Notes under the pieces: generated by a model
What the model saw: only the letters and a program-made list of their open reading frames with translations
Told to the model about the DNA's origin: nothing
Databases searched by the model: none
Part shown: positions 9,201-15,745 of the stretch, one piece after another
How positions within the stretch are numbered: position 1 is the stretch's first letter
Layout: the number at the start of each line of letters is the position of its first letter
Translations under genes and position numbers: made by a program
Assembly (NCBI RefSeq): GCF_003194565.2
Contig: NZ_QICH01000001.1
Span: 992,001 to 1,056,000 of the forward strand
DNA: 64,000 nucleotides
Direction of reading: 5' to 3'
From: Kangiella spongicola
GTDB taxonomy: Bacteria > Pseudomonadota > Gammaproteobacteria > Enterobacterales > Kangiellaceae

Positions 9201-9433
9201 CCAGACATTGGCATAGTATAGATATCGCCCAACAAATCGAAGGCAATGGTTTTGCCGTCCGGGCTGACATCAAGGTTCATCCAAGTACCTTCAGTAACGT
9301 TCAAATCGGCGTAAATCGCTTCGCCGGGAGGATTGTTAACGTCCCATTTAACTGCTTCCTTTTTCTCGTCAGCCTGCGCCGCGAAGCCCAAAGAAACCGC
9401 CAATAGACCGCTAATCATGGAATATTTATACAT
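6239..9433 (-). CDS. Secreted propeller-amidohydrolase fusion protein
   Basis: Large exported hydrolase of 1064 aa. After a signal peptide (MYKYSMISGLLAVSLGFAAQA) come TolB/PD40-type beta-propeller repeats, with many SPDG motifs, over roughly residues 25-650. A metal-dependent amidohydrolase domain follows: DVHWHGA near residue 716 gives the HxH metal pair, then TIEHS, LGAHGQ and the terminal GKLADLVVLDADP. Relatives are annotated as TolB-like amidohydrolases; the substrate is unknown, with peptide or imidazolonepropionase-like chemistry possible. The frame is open up to 9562, but those 43 extra residues are not signal-like, so I place the start at the ATG at 9433. It is monocistronic. Confidence 0.85.
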   Translation of the reverse strand: MYKYSMISGLLAVSLGFAAQADEKKEAVKWDVNNPPGEAIYADLNVTEGTWMNLDVSPDGKTIAFDLLGDIYTMPMSGGKATNITNSMAWDMQPDFSPDGSQIAFTSDQGGGDNIWVMDTDGSDQYQVTKESFRLLNNPKWSPDGDYIVARKHFTGTRSLGAGEIWLYHKSGGSGVQLNKRPNEQKDLGEPAFTPDGQYVLYSRDSTPGGYFEYSKDSTKQIYKVYAIDRDTGKTETWIDGPGGAVRPEPSPNGKYIAFVRRISGKSALFLQDRKTGAEFPIYKDLERDMQETWAIHGVYPNFSWTPDSEQIVFWAKGKLHKIDVESKEVAEIPFEINDRREMRAAVKQTNPAFEENFNAKMLRWLQVSPDGDQAIFQSLGKIYKVSLPNGKPKRLTRQNDHFELYPRYSADGKRIIYTTWDDEKLGTVRVVSSRGGKGKVISQQPGHYTNPSLSPDGEFAVYKAVGGGYITSPLYSNDTGIFSVNLDDETVTKVSDSGSSPFFAGDSNRVFFSTSKRNGETYSSKLVSTDLDGNNQQEHYSGNWISDFAVSPDQKWLAFTQRYQVYVTPFVKSGKAITTGPAARNLPVQKFSTFAGSNLAWSEDSTELSWSLGPTLYQQKLAEKFDFLAEDGKASAEAARETVIEMPVKAEVPKGVTALVGAKILTMEGTQVIEDGVVVVENNRIKAVGKRGDVSIPSGAKSIDVSGKTIIPGLVDVHWHGAYANGQIQPETNWSALASLAFGVTTTHNPSADTEAVFSASEMQKAGLITAPRIFSTGTILYGANHYITAEVDGIDDATGHLERMKAAGAFSVKSYNQPRREQRQQVLEAARKTGLLVVPEGGSLFMHNMSMIIDGHTTIEHSIPVANVYDDVKQLWSQADTDYVPTLGVAYGGIWGERYWYDKTDVWKHPLLSKFVPREVLEPASRRRFKAPDEDYNHVNNAHVAKQLRDLGVNVLLGAHGQREGLAAHWELWMFGQGGMTPLEALQAGTIDGAKMLGMDSEIGSIKAGKLADLVVLDADPMENLRNSDKVNMVMLNGKLYDAATMNQIAPTEKARKPFFFE

Positions 9434-9697
9434 GGTTACATTTTTATAAGATGGTCCGAACCTAGCAATATAAAGACTTAGCATAGAAAGGGCAAAGGGT
9501 TGCCCAAGGAAGTGATGTGTAAATTGTAAGAAAGTTTGAATGGCGTGATAATGTATTATCAAAAGAGCGACAAAACGAAGTCTTTCAATAAATTATAGGG
9601 CTTATTGTTTGTTAGGTAGTCAGTATTGTTGGATATTCCAAAAGATGAACCAATTGGGTAGACTTGCGGTATTAAAATAAAGAAATAAGGATGTTAT

Positions 9698-10336
9698 ATG
9701 CGTTATTTAATAGGTGCGCTTTTTGGTGTGTGTCTAGTGCTATTAGTTTTTGGTGGAATGATTTATTACGACTATTATGAAAAAAATCATAATCTTAAGG
9801 TTGAGCTAAAGCAGCCTCAGCTGACCGAAAAAACCAAGACAAATTATAGAAATAATCATCGCTCTCCTTTGACGAATTCAAAGGTTAGAACTCAAACAAG
9901 ACGCGCACCTGTAAAACAGAAGCCAGTACTTTATACGTGGAAAGATAAAAATGGTAACAAAGTGATATCAGAGCATCCGCCAGCTTCAGGAAGCTATAAA
10001 AGATTGGTTTTACCAAAGAACGGCTTGAGCGTCGTCGAGATGGACAAAGCAAAATCAATCAAACGAAAAAAAAGGCCAAGGTCGCAAAATATCTCTGAAT
10101 CATCGCCTGCAAATATAAAACAGCGACTTATTGCTAAAAATACTAACTCTAACTGTCGGTGGCTTGTAGGTCGTACATACGATTTATATACAAATATTCA
10201 AAGACATAAAGGTGGCAATAGGAGTATTTATTGTGACGAGTACTACAAAAGGCGAAAAGAAATGCATAAGTTAGCGCGAGAGGGAGATGCTTGTTATTAC
10301 CCGCATCAAAGCGTATCTAAATGCACGAAAAGGTAA
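9698..10336 (+). CDS. Membrane-anchored DUF4124-like protein
   Basis: 212-residue protein with an N-terminal membrane anchor (residues 5-25), a basic linker, and a segment near residues 88-102 (YTWKDKNGNKVISEHPP) with the form of a DUF4124 domain, a short beta module found in many exported proteobacterial proteins of unknown role. The C-terminal part has four cysteines and is rich in Lys, Arg and Tyr. The start has AAGGA about seven bases upstream. Codon use is AT-rich compared with rhlE downstream. Function unknown. Confidence 0.65.
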   Translation: MRYLIGALFGVCLVLLVFGGMIYYDYYEKNHNLKVELKQPQLTEKTKTNYRNNHRSPLTNSKVRTQTRRAPVKQKPVLYTWKDKNGNKVISEHPPASGSYKRLVLPKNGLSVVEMDKAKSIKRKKRPRSQNISESSPANIKQRLIAKNTNSNCRWLVGRTYDLYTNIQRHKGGNRSIYCDEYYKRRKEMHKLAREGDACYYPHQSVSKCTKR

Positions 10337-10412
10337 GGTCGGTAGTCTTTTAACAGGACTTGACGCGTCGAAAACGTTAAACTGTGGGCTTACTGCACTT
10401 ATAAAGCTTTAG

Positions 10413-11870
10413 ATGACCTTTACCGATCTTAATTTAATACAACCTCTTCTCGATTCGCTTCACAAAAGCGGTTACACAACGCCTTCCCCTATCCAGCAAA
10501 AAGCAATTCCTTTGATTCTGAGTGGCTCCGACGTGATGGCGGCTGCGCAGACTGGCACGGGGAAAACCGCGGGTTTTTCGCTGCCAATTTTGCAGAAATT
10601 GTCCGAGGGCAAAAAGGCTGGGGCCAATTCGGCGCGTTGTTTGATTTTGACGCCGACACGAGAACTAGCAGAGCAGGTTCATCAAAGCGTGCAGAAATAC
10701 GCGGCTAATTTATCGCTGAAATCGGTGGTGGTTTATGGTGGCGTAAAGATTAATCCACAAATGCTTAAGCTAAGTCGTGGCACCGATGTGTTGGTGGCGA
10801 CGCCGGGGCGTTTGTTGGACTTGATGGAAAAGAACGCGGTTGGTTTTAAAGATCTAGAGTTTTTGGTGTTGGATGAAGCAGATCGAATGCTGGATATGGG
10901 CTTTTTACCGAGCATTAAGCGTATTTTGGCGAAGCTGCCGAAAAAGCGTCAGACGCTACTCTTTTCGGCAACCTTCTCTGAGTCTATTAAAGCGTTAAGT
11001 CAGCAGTTCATGCATAATCCTAAGCTGATTGAAACGGAAACGACCAATGCCACGGCGACAACCGTGAAACAGTGGATTCATCCGGTGGATAAAAAAGAGA
11101 AGCCGGCATTGCTGAGTTTCCTTATTGGCGATCATCGTTGGCATCAGTTATTAGTTTTTGTGCGAACGCGCCGTGGCGCCAATCGATTAAGTCTAGCGCT
11201 GGAAAAACGTGGTATTAAAGCAACCGCGATTCATGGCGGTAAAAGCCAAGGGGCGCGTAATCGTGCTTTGTCTGAATTTAAATCTTGTCAGGTTACCGCT
11301 TTAGTGGCGACCGATGTGGCGGCTCGAGGCATTGATATTGATCAGATGCCGGTGGTGGTCAATTATGATTTACCCAATGTGGCGGAAGACTATGTGCATC
11401 GTATTGGCCGTACTGGGCGTGCGGGCGAGAAGGGCACAGCGATTTCCTTGGTCAGTGCTGACGAAGTTGAGGAATTGCGAGCGATACAGAACCTAATTCG
11501 AAAGCAATTAGAACGCAGAATAGTCGATGACTTCGAGCCTCATCATGTTGTACCAGAAACGCCTCTAAAAGCTGTTGCTAAGAAAAAACCTCATAAGAAA
11601 AAGTTAGCCAAAGCAAAGGCCAAAGGAGGCGCTAATAAGTCTAGCAGCGCAGAAGGTACAGCAAAGCCACCGAAGCGCGGCAAGAATGGTTACAACGGCA
11701 AAGCTGCCAATAAGAAAAAGGCATCAGGGAATAAAAAGCCATCGGGCAAAGCGAAGCCTAAGGACAGTTCAAGCAAGAATGATCCTTATAAAAAAAGTAA
11801 GGCAAAAGCGCAAAGTAAAAATAAAGGCAGTAATCGGAACACCACTAAGAGATCTCCTAAAAACAATTAG
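10413..11870 (+). CDS. rhlE: DEAD-box ATP-dependent RNA helicase, RhlE type
   Basis: RNA helicase acting in ribosome maturation and RNA turnover. All core motifs are visible in order: the Q motif region (TPSPIQQKAIP), AQTGTGKT, PTRELAEQ, TPGR, DEAD, SAT, then ATDVAARGIDID and HRIGRTGRAG. After residue about 380 comes a roughly 105-residue Lys/Ser/Gly-rich disordered tail, as in RhlE proteins, likely for unspecific RNA binding. No good Shine-Dalgarno precedes the ATG. Confidence 0.93.
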   Translation: MTFTDLNLIQPLLDSLHKSGYTTPSPIQQKAIPLILSGSDVMAAAQTGTGKTAGFSLPILQKLSEGKKAGANSARCLILTPTRELAEQVHQSVQKYAANLSLKSVVVYGGVKINPQMLKLSRGTDVLVATPGRLLDLMEKNAVGFKDLEFLVLDEADRMLDMGFLPSIKRILAKLPKKRQTLLFSATFSESIKALSQQFMHNPKLIETETTNATATTVKQWIHPVDKKEKPALLSFLIGDHRWHQLLVFVRTRRGANRLSLALEKRGIKATAIHGGKSQGARNRALSEFKSCQVTALVATDVAARGIDIDQMPVVVNYDLPNVAEDYVHRIGRTGRAGEKGTAISLVSADEVEELRAIQNLIRKQLERRIVDDFEPHHVVPETPLKAVAKKKPHKKKLAKAKAKGGANKSSSAEGTAKPPKRGKNGYNGKAANKKKASGNKKPSGKAKPKDSSSKNDPYKKSKAKAQSKNKGSNRNTTKRSPKNN

Positions 11871-11887
11871 GGCTGTTCTTAGTTAAT

Positions 11888-11957
11888 GTAGCCTCGAACA
11901 GCGTTAGCGTGCTCGAGGGAATAAAACCTCGAAGTCACTCCATTCCTTCGAGGCTAC
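11888..11957. repeat. Nested inverted-repeat intergenic element
   Basis: Outer arms GTAGCCTCGAA (11888-11898) and TTCGAGGCTAC (11947-11957) are a perfect 11-bp inverted repeat. Inside, TCGAGG (11913-11918) and CCTCGA (11927-11932) form a second hairpin. It lies after rhlE and before the cytochrome gene. No T-run follows, so it looks more like a dispersed palindromic repeat than a terminator. Copy number in the genome is unknown. Confidence 0.6.
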
Positions 11958-12037
11958 GCTTGCTGAGTGATAGTTTTGCACTAATATTGCTGGCTGAGGC
12001 TTAAGGAATTTTCAAGCAGGAGGAAAGCTTAACTGGT

Positions 12038-12358
12038 TTAAGGCTTTCGAGGCTGAAGCATATATTCAAGTGCCATCTGAAGCTCTTTCTCAGTACAGTC
12101 GAAACAGGCGCCTTTAGGTGGCATGCCTTTATAACCATTCACCATGCTATTTAATAAGGTATCTTGACCCTTATCGATTCGTGACTGCCATTGCTCCATA
12201 TTTCCTCGCAACGGTGCACCGCCGTGACCACGTTCGTGACAGCTAAAGCAGGAGCGATTATAGATGCTTTCGCCATCGCGCTTTGGTGGCTCCGGGGTGC
12301 AGGCTGCGAGCAGCAACATAATAGAGCAGAAAAGAAAGCCTAATAATCGTTTATTCAT
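12038..12358 (-). CDS. Lipoprotein cytochrome c5-like protein
   Basis: Monohaem c-type cytochrome anchored to the membrane. The signal ends in lipobox LAAC (Cys20). The haem motif is CFSCH and the distal ligand Met lies in KGMPPKG. CFDC near the C-terminus matches the disulfide typical of cytochrome c5. It likely carries electrons in the periplasm. Its start overlaps the end of the GNAT gene by eight bases, so the two are translationally coupled. It resembles the cytochrome at 12895-13332 in layout, which suggests an old duplication. Confidence 0.85.
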   Translation of the reverse strand: MNKRLLGFLFCSIMLLLAACTPEPPKRDGESIYNRSCFSCHERGHGGAPLRGNMEQWQSRIDKGQDTLLNSMVNGYKGMPPKGACFDCTEKELQMALEYMLQPRKP

Positions 12359-12845
12359 TGCTTATTCCTTTGCGTTTAACCATGTAGTGGCAGTCGGCAA
12401 GTGGCATAATTTCTGGATATTCAGCTACTTCGAAGCCCAGTCTTTGGTACAACTCTTTTGCGCGGGTGTTGCTGTGTAGGACAAATAAAGAATAGCTATC
12501 ACAAGCAAAGAGGGAATCGCCAAGCGCCATTAGGCTCTTTACCAGCTGGGTGCCGATGCCTTTGCCGTGGCTTTGAGGATTAACCACTAGACGGCCGAGA
12601 TGTGTGCGGTTTAGGCGCTGATATATTTGTCCGAAGGCTTGGACTTGGTTATTTAGGTCTAACTGGGGATCTATGAGAACGCGAGTTTCTAGTTCGTCGA
12701 GGTTAAGATCTTCGATAAAACTCTCTGCAGTGAACGGAAAGCGAAAGCCTGGCCCTGCCCAGATATTGAAGACTTTTGGGCTTCTGACCCACTCCATGAC
12801 TTGAAGCAGGTGTTGTTTGTTTGGTTGTTGCAGCTGCATCGACAA
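12351..12845 (-). CDS. GNAT-family N-acetyltransferase
   Basis: Acetyl-CoA-dependent acyltransferase of the GNAT fold. The acetyl-CoA binding motif is VVNPQSHGKGIGTQLV near residues 87-102, followed by the typical NTRAKELYQRLGFE helix. The substrate is not predictable. A second Met at residue 3 could also be the start. It sits between two cytochrome c5 genes on the same strand and overlaps the downstream one. Confidence 0.82.
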   Translation of the reverse strand: MSMQLQQPNKQHLLQVMEWVRSPKVFNIWAGPGFRFPFTAESFIEDLNLDELETRVLIDPQLDLNNQVQAFGQIYQRLNRTHLGRLVVNPQSHGKGIGTQLVKSLMALGDSLFACDSYSLFVLHSNTRAKELYQRLGFEVAEYPEIMPLADCHYMVKRKGISNE

Positions 12846-12860
12846 ATCTCAGGCACAAAA

Positions 12861-12884
12861 AAGCCGATCATGTGATCGGCCTTT
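12861..12884 (-). terminator. Intrinsic terminator of the soluble cytochrome c5 gene
   Basis: GCCGATCA and TGATCGGC form a strong stem, with an A-run on the plus strand at 12857-12862 giving the U-tract for minus-strand transcripts. It separates the upstream cytochrome from the GNAT-cytochrome pair. Confidence 0.8.
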
Positions 12885-12894
12885 TGAAAATTGC

Positions 12895-13332
12895 TTACTG
12901 ACTTTGTTCGATCATGTAATCAACAACAGCTTTGATTTCATCGTCAGAACAGTCGGCACAAGTACCTTTCGGTGGCATCGCGTTGAAACCATTGATTGCG
13001 TGGTCATAAACCGTATCAATGCCTTGAGCGATACGTGGTTCCCAAGCTGCGGCATCGCCAACAACCGGAGCACCAGCTACGCCAGAAGCGTGACATGCTG
13101 TACAGCTAACATTGTAGATGTCAGCTGGCTCACGAGGACCTGAAGGTGTTGCTGAGACAGGCGCTGTATTTGATACCTGAGGTACATCATCACCTTCAAC
13201 ATAAACTTTATGAACCGGTTTTAAACGATCTTCAACGTTTGATTCGCTTAAGTGAGTCGCTACCGCTGCGCCGGCGAATAATGCTGCTGTGAGGCTCACA
13301 GCTAATACGAACAATGATTTTACTTTAGTCAT
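12895..13332 (-). CDS. Cytochrome c5, soluble periplasmic
   Basis: Exported monohaem cytochrome. It has a signal peptide of about 25 residues, a spacer, haem motif CTACH, the Met ligand region FNAMPPKG and the C-terminal CADC pair characteristic of cytochrome c5. The mature domain is close in layout to the lipoprotein cytochrome downstream. The ribosome site GAGAGA lies six bases before the ATG. It has its own terminator. Confidence 0.88.
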   Translation of the reverse strand: MTKVKSLFVLAVSLTAALFAGAAVATHLSESNVEDRLKPVHKVYVEGDDVPQVSNTAPVSATPSGPREPADIYNVSCTACHASGVAGAPVVGDAAAWEPRIAQGIDTVYDHAINGFNAMPPKGTCADCSDDEIKAVVDYMIEQSQ

Positions 13333-13583
13333 GGTCTCTCTCTATCAATAGTGCTCATCGGCAAAACGCTTACTCAAGAGGTCTCAAATAGCGGTAAGCT
13401 GGCCAAAACGCTCAAAAGGCGTAAATTCAGTGCGCAAATTATAACCGTAATCAGGTCTCGATCAAATAGGCATGCTGAAATAACTCGTAGTTATTCCTCT
13501 TATTCATAATAAAGCATACATTTTCAGAGGCAAATCAGGCACAATGGCCAAATTCTGGATCATGATTAAGTTTGGAGTTACGC

Positions 13584-14045
13584 ATGGGATCTCTTCCGCA
13601 GGAAGCATTGCATATGCTTGGTGAAGCGTTGGTTAACAGCATTCCTTTTAATCGTCATATTGGCCTTAAATATCAAAAGGTTAGTGAAGAAGAGTGTGTC
13701 ATCACCTTTGACATGAAACCTGAGCTTGTGGGTAATTATATTCAAGGTATCCTTCATGGCGGAGTGATTTCTTCAGCAATGGATATGGTCGGTGGCACTA
13801 TGGCTGCGGTCGGTATTTTACATGCTAATCCCGCTACCCAAGTCGATGAGTTAAAGAAGAAAATCGCCAAGTTAAGCACAATCGATCTTAGAGTCGACTA
13901 TTTACGCCCTGGGCGTGGCGAAACGTTTTATGCAAAAGCCGAGTTGTTGCGTGCTGGAAATCGTGTAGCAGTAACTCGAGCCGAACTGGTTAACGGGCGA
14001 GACACCTTGATTGCTGTTGCTACTGGCACTTATATGGTTGGCTAA
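13584..14045 (+). CDS. yigI: YigI-like hotdog thioesterase
   Basis: Acyl-CoA thioesterase of the PaaI/hotdog superfamily. It follows E. coli YigI closely: MPFNR-like IPFNRHIGL, the active-site loop ILHGGVISSAMD, and TIDLRVDYLRPGRGE with TYMVG at the end. The frame is open to a TTG at 13572, but GGAG at 13574-13577 is the ribosome site for the ATG at 13584, which I use (153 aa). It is followed 35 bases later by rarD; yigI and rarD are also neighbours in E. coli, which supports both calls. Confidence 0.88.
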   Translation: MGSLPQEALHMLGEALVNSIPFNRHIGLKYQKVSEEECVITFDMKPELVGNYIQGILHGGVISSAMDMVGGTMAAVGILHANPATQVDELKKKIAKLSTIDLRVDYLRPGRGETFYAKAELLRAGNRVAVTRAELVNGRDTLIAVATGTYMVG

Positions 14046-14080
14046 CCAAGATAGACTTTTAAATTTAATAGGCTCTTCTA

Positions 14081-15025
14081 ATGACTTCTGCAAAAACTCA
14101 TCCCCAACAACAAGCTTCTGAGCCCCAAGAGCAAGAGCCGAGCAATAAAGTCGGTTATATTTATGCCTTGGGTGCTTTTGTGATTTGGGGGCTGGCACCC
14201 ATATATTTCAAATCGGTACAAGAAGTCTCGGCCTTAGAAATCCTAGCGCATCGCGTGGCTTGGTCGGTGCCGGTGGTGTTGATTATTATGTGGGTGCTAA
14301 AGCGTCCTTTCCCAAAGGGTATTTTTAAAGATAAGAAAACCTTAGGCTTGCTGGTGGTGACCTCGCTGTTAATTTCCGGCAACTGGTTGGTATTTACTTG
14401 GGCGGTGACTCATGATCGAGTGCTTGAAACCAGTTTAGGCTATTTTATTAACCCGCTGATTAGCGTTGCGCTTGGAATTATATTTTTAAAAGAAAAGCTC
14501 TCCTTGTGGAGTAAATGGGCACTAGGCTTAGCAATTGCAGGTGTGACGTATCGAGTTGTTGTGCTTGGTGGATTGCCGTGGGTCTCACTGTTTCTAGCTT
14601 TCTCATTCGGGTTTTATGGACTATTAAGAAAACAGTTAAGCATCGGGCCATTGCAAGGGTTATTAGTTGAAACCCTGATGGTGTTGCCGCTAACCTTAGG
14701 CTATATCTATTACCTTTGGCACAGCGGTACAGGAAGCTTTCTTTATCTATCACCGACCATCGATTGGTTACTGGTGGCCGGCGGAATTATTACCACTGTG
14801 CCGTTGGCGTTATTCTCTGCTGGCGCACGAGTTTTGCCACTAAACACCATCGGCTTTATTCAGTATTTGGCACCGAGTCTTACCTTTATGCTGGCGGTGT
14901 TTGTCTATAAAGAGCCGTTTAACTTAGATTTACTGATGACGTTCGCGCTTATTTGGGCAGGACTGGTGGTTTATACCATTGGCGTGATTAAAAATAACCG
15001 TCGTAAAAAGGTCGTGGTTGGATAG
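14081..15025 (+). CDS. rarD: RarD-type EamA-family permease
   Basis: Inner-membrane transporter of the drug/metabolite superfamily with about ten hydrophobic segments. The signature GYIYALGAFVIWGLAPIYFK and the following LEILAHRVAWS are diagnostic for RarD (named for chloramphenicol sensitivity; natural substrate unsettled). An N-terminal hydrophilic extension rich in Gln and Glu (about 20 residues) precedes the first helix. It is probably co-transcribed with yigI. Confidence 0.88.
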   Translation: MTSAKTHPQQQASEPQEQEPSNKVGYIYALGAFVIWGLAPIYFKSVQEVSALEILAHRVAWSVPVVLIIMWVLKRPFPKGIFKDKKTLGLLVVTSLLISGNWLVFTWAVTHDRVLETSLGYFINPLISVALGIIFLKEKLSLWSKWALGLAIAGVTYRVVVLGGLPWVSLFLAFSFGFYGLLRKQLSIGPLQGLLVETLMVLPLTLGYIYYLWHSGTGSFLYLSPTIDWLLVAGGIITTVPLALFSAGARVLPLNTIGFIQYLAPSLTFMLAVFVYKEPFNLDLLMTFALIWAGLVVYTIGVIKNNRRKKVVVG

Positions 15026-15050
15026 TAACTCAAGCTAATGAGTTACTATC
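15021..15050. terminator. Perfect hairpin at the rarD stop
   Basis: GATAGTAACTCA pairs fully with TGAGTTACTATC around a 6-base loop, overlapping the rarD stop codon. The T-run after it is poor, so termination may be weak; it lies between convergent genes. Confidence 0.5.
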
Positions 15051-15082
15051 TATTACACAGCTGGTTTAATTCCAGCATACTA

Positions 15083-15571
15083 CTAGCGGTCTTTAGCGCG
15101 GACGATGAGCCAAATAAAAGCACAGCTGACAAAATACTGAAAGGCTCCATTAAGCGACTGTCCGCCTGTTGGCGTTTGCCACATTTGAAACCAAGCGCCC
15201 CCAAATACACCAAAAATTCCAAACCAAACGATAATGCCAATGCCGGCACCAAATAGTGCTAAAGATTTAGCCTGATTAAAGCTTGATGAATCGCTTTGCC
15301 TCGCACTAAATAACTTTCCGCATCCGATTAGTAACAAAATTCCTGCCGTAAGCTCTGCTCCAATAATAGTACCGACCGCTACCCAAACTAAGAAACTATT
15401 TGTAACCGCTGGGAAAAAGGAATTGGCGTAATAATTATGCTCAGTCATCCCCAAGATATAAGCCACAGATGAAAAGCAGGCATCTAAGTTAGCCAGATTT
15501 TGTATGGCGTACATTAGACATAATAGGGATAGAAGAAGCACAAGAACGATCTTTAGATAACGGTTTAGCAT
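15083..15571 (-). CDS. DUF2165-family small integral membrane protein
   Basis: 162-residue inner-membrane protein with four hydrophobic segments and the features of DUF2165 (FFPAVTNSFLVWVAVGTII, and the C-terminal WFQMWQTPTGGQSLNGAFQY). Function unknown. The frame extends to 15691, but GGAGG five bases before the ATG at 15571 (GCGGAGGGAACATG) fixes the start there. Confidence 0.8.
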   Translation of the reverse strand: MLNRYLKIVLVLLLSLLCLMYAIQNLANLDACFSSVAYILGMTEHNYYANSFFPAVTNSFLVWVAVGTIIGAELTAGILLLIGCGKLFSARQSDSSSFNQAKSLALFGAGIGIIVWFGIFGVFGGAWFQMWQTPTGGQSLNGAFQYFVSCAFIWLIVRAKDR

Positions 15572-15745
15572 GTTCCCTCCGCATAAAAGTATAAAAAACA
15601 ACCAGTTCAATATAGCAGAATTTGCGCAAAAGGGAGTCTTTTTAGAGCTCAGGATGTAGCAAAGCTCAGGAAAGTAATAATGTGTCCGCACCGTATGACA
15701 CTTTCGGACACTTATATTTTACAAGGAATGTTGAAGGGGTATTTA

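Noticed and set aside
12817-13143. 108-codon plus-strand frame opposite cytochrome c5
   Set aside because: Shadow of the well-supported cytochrome gene on the minus strand.
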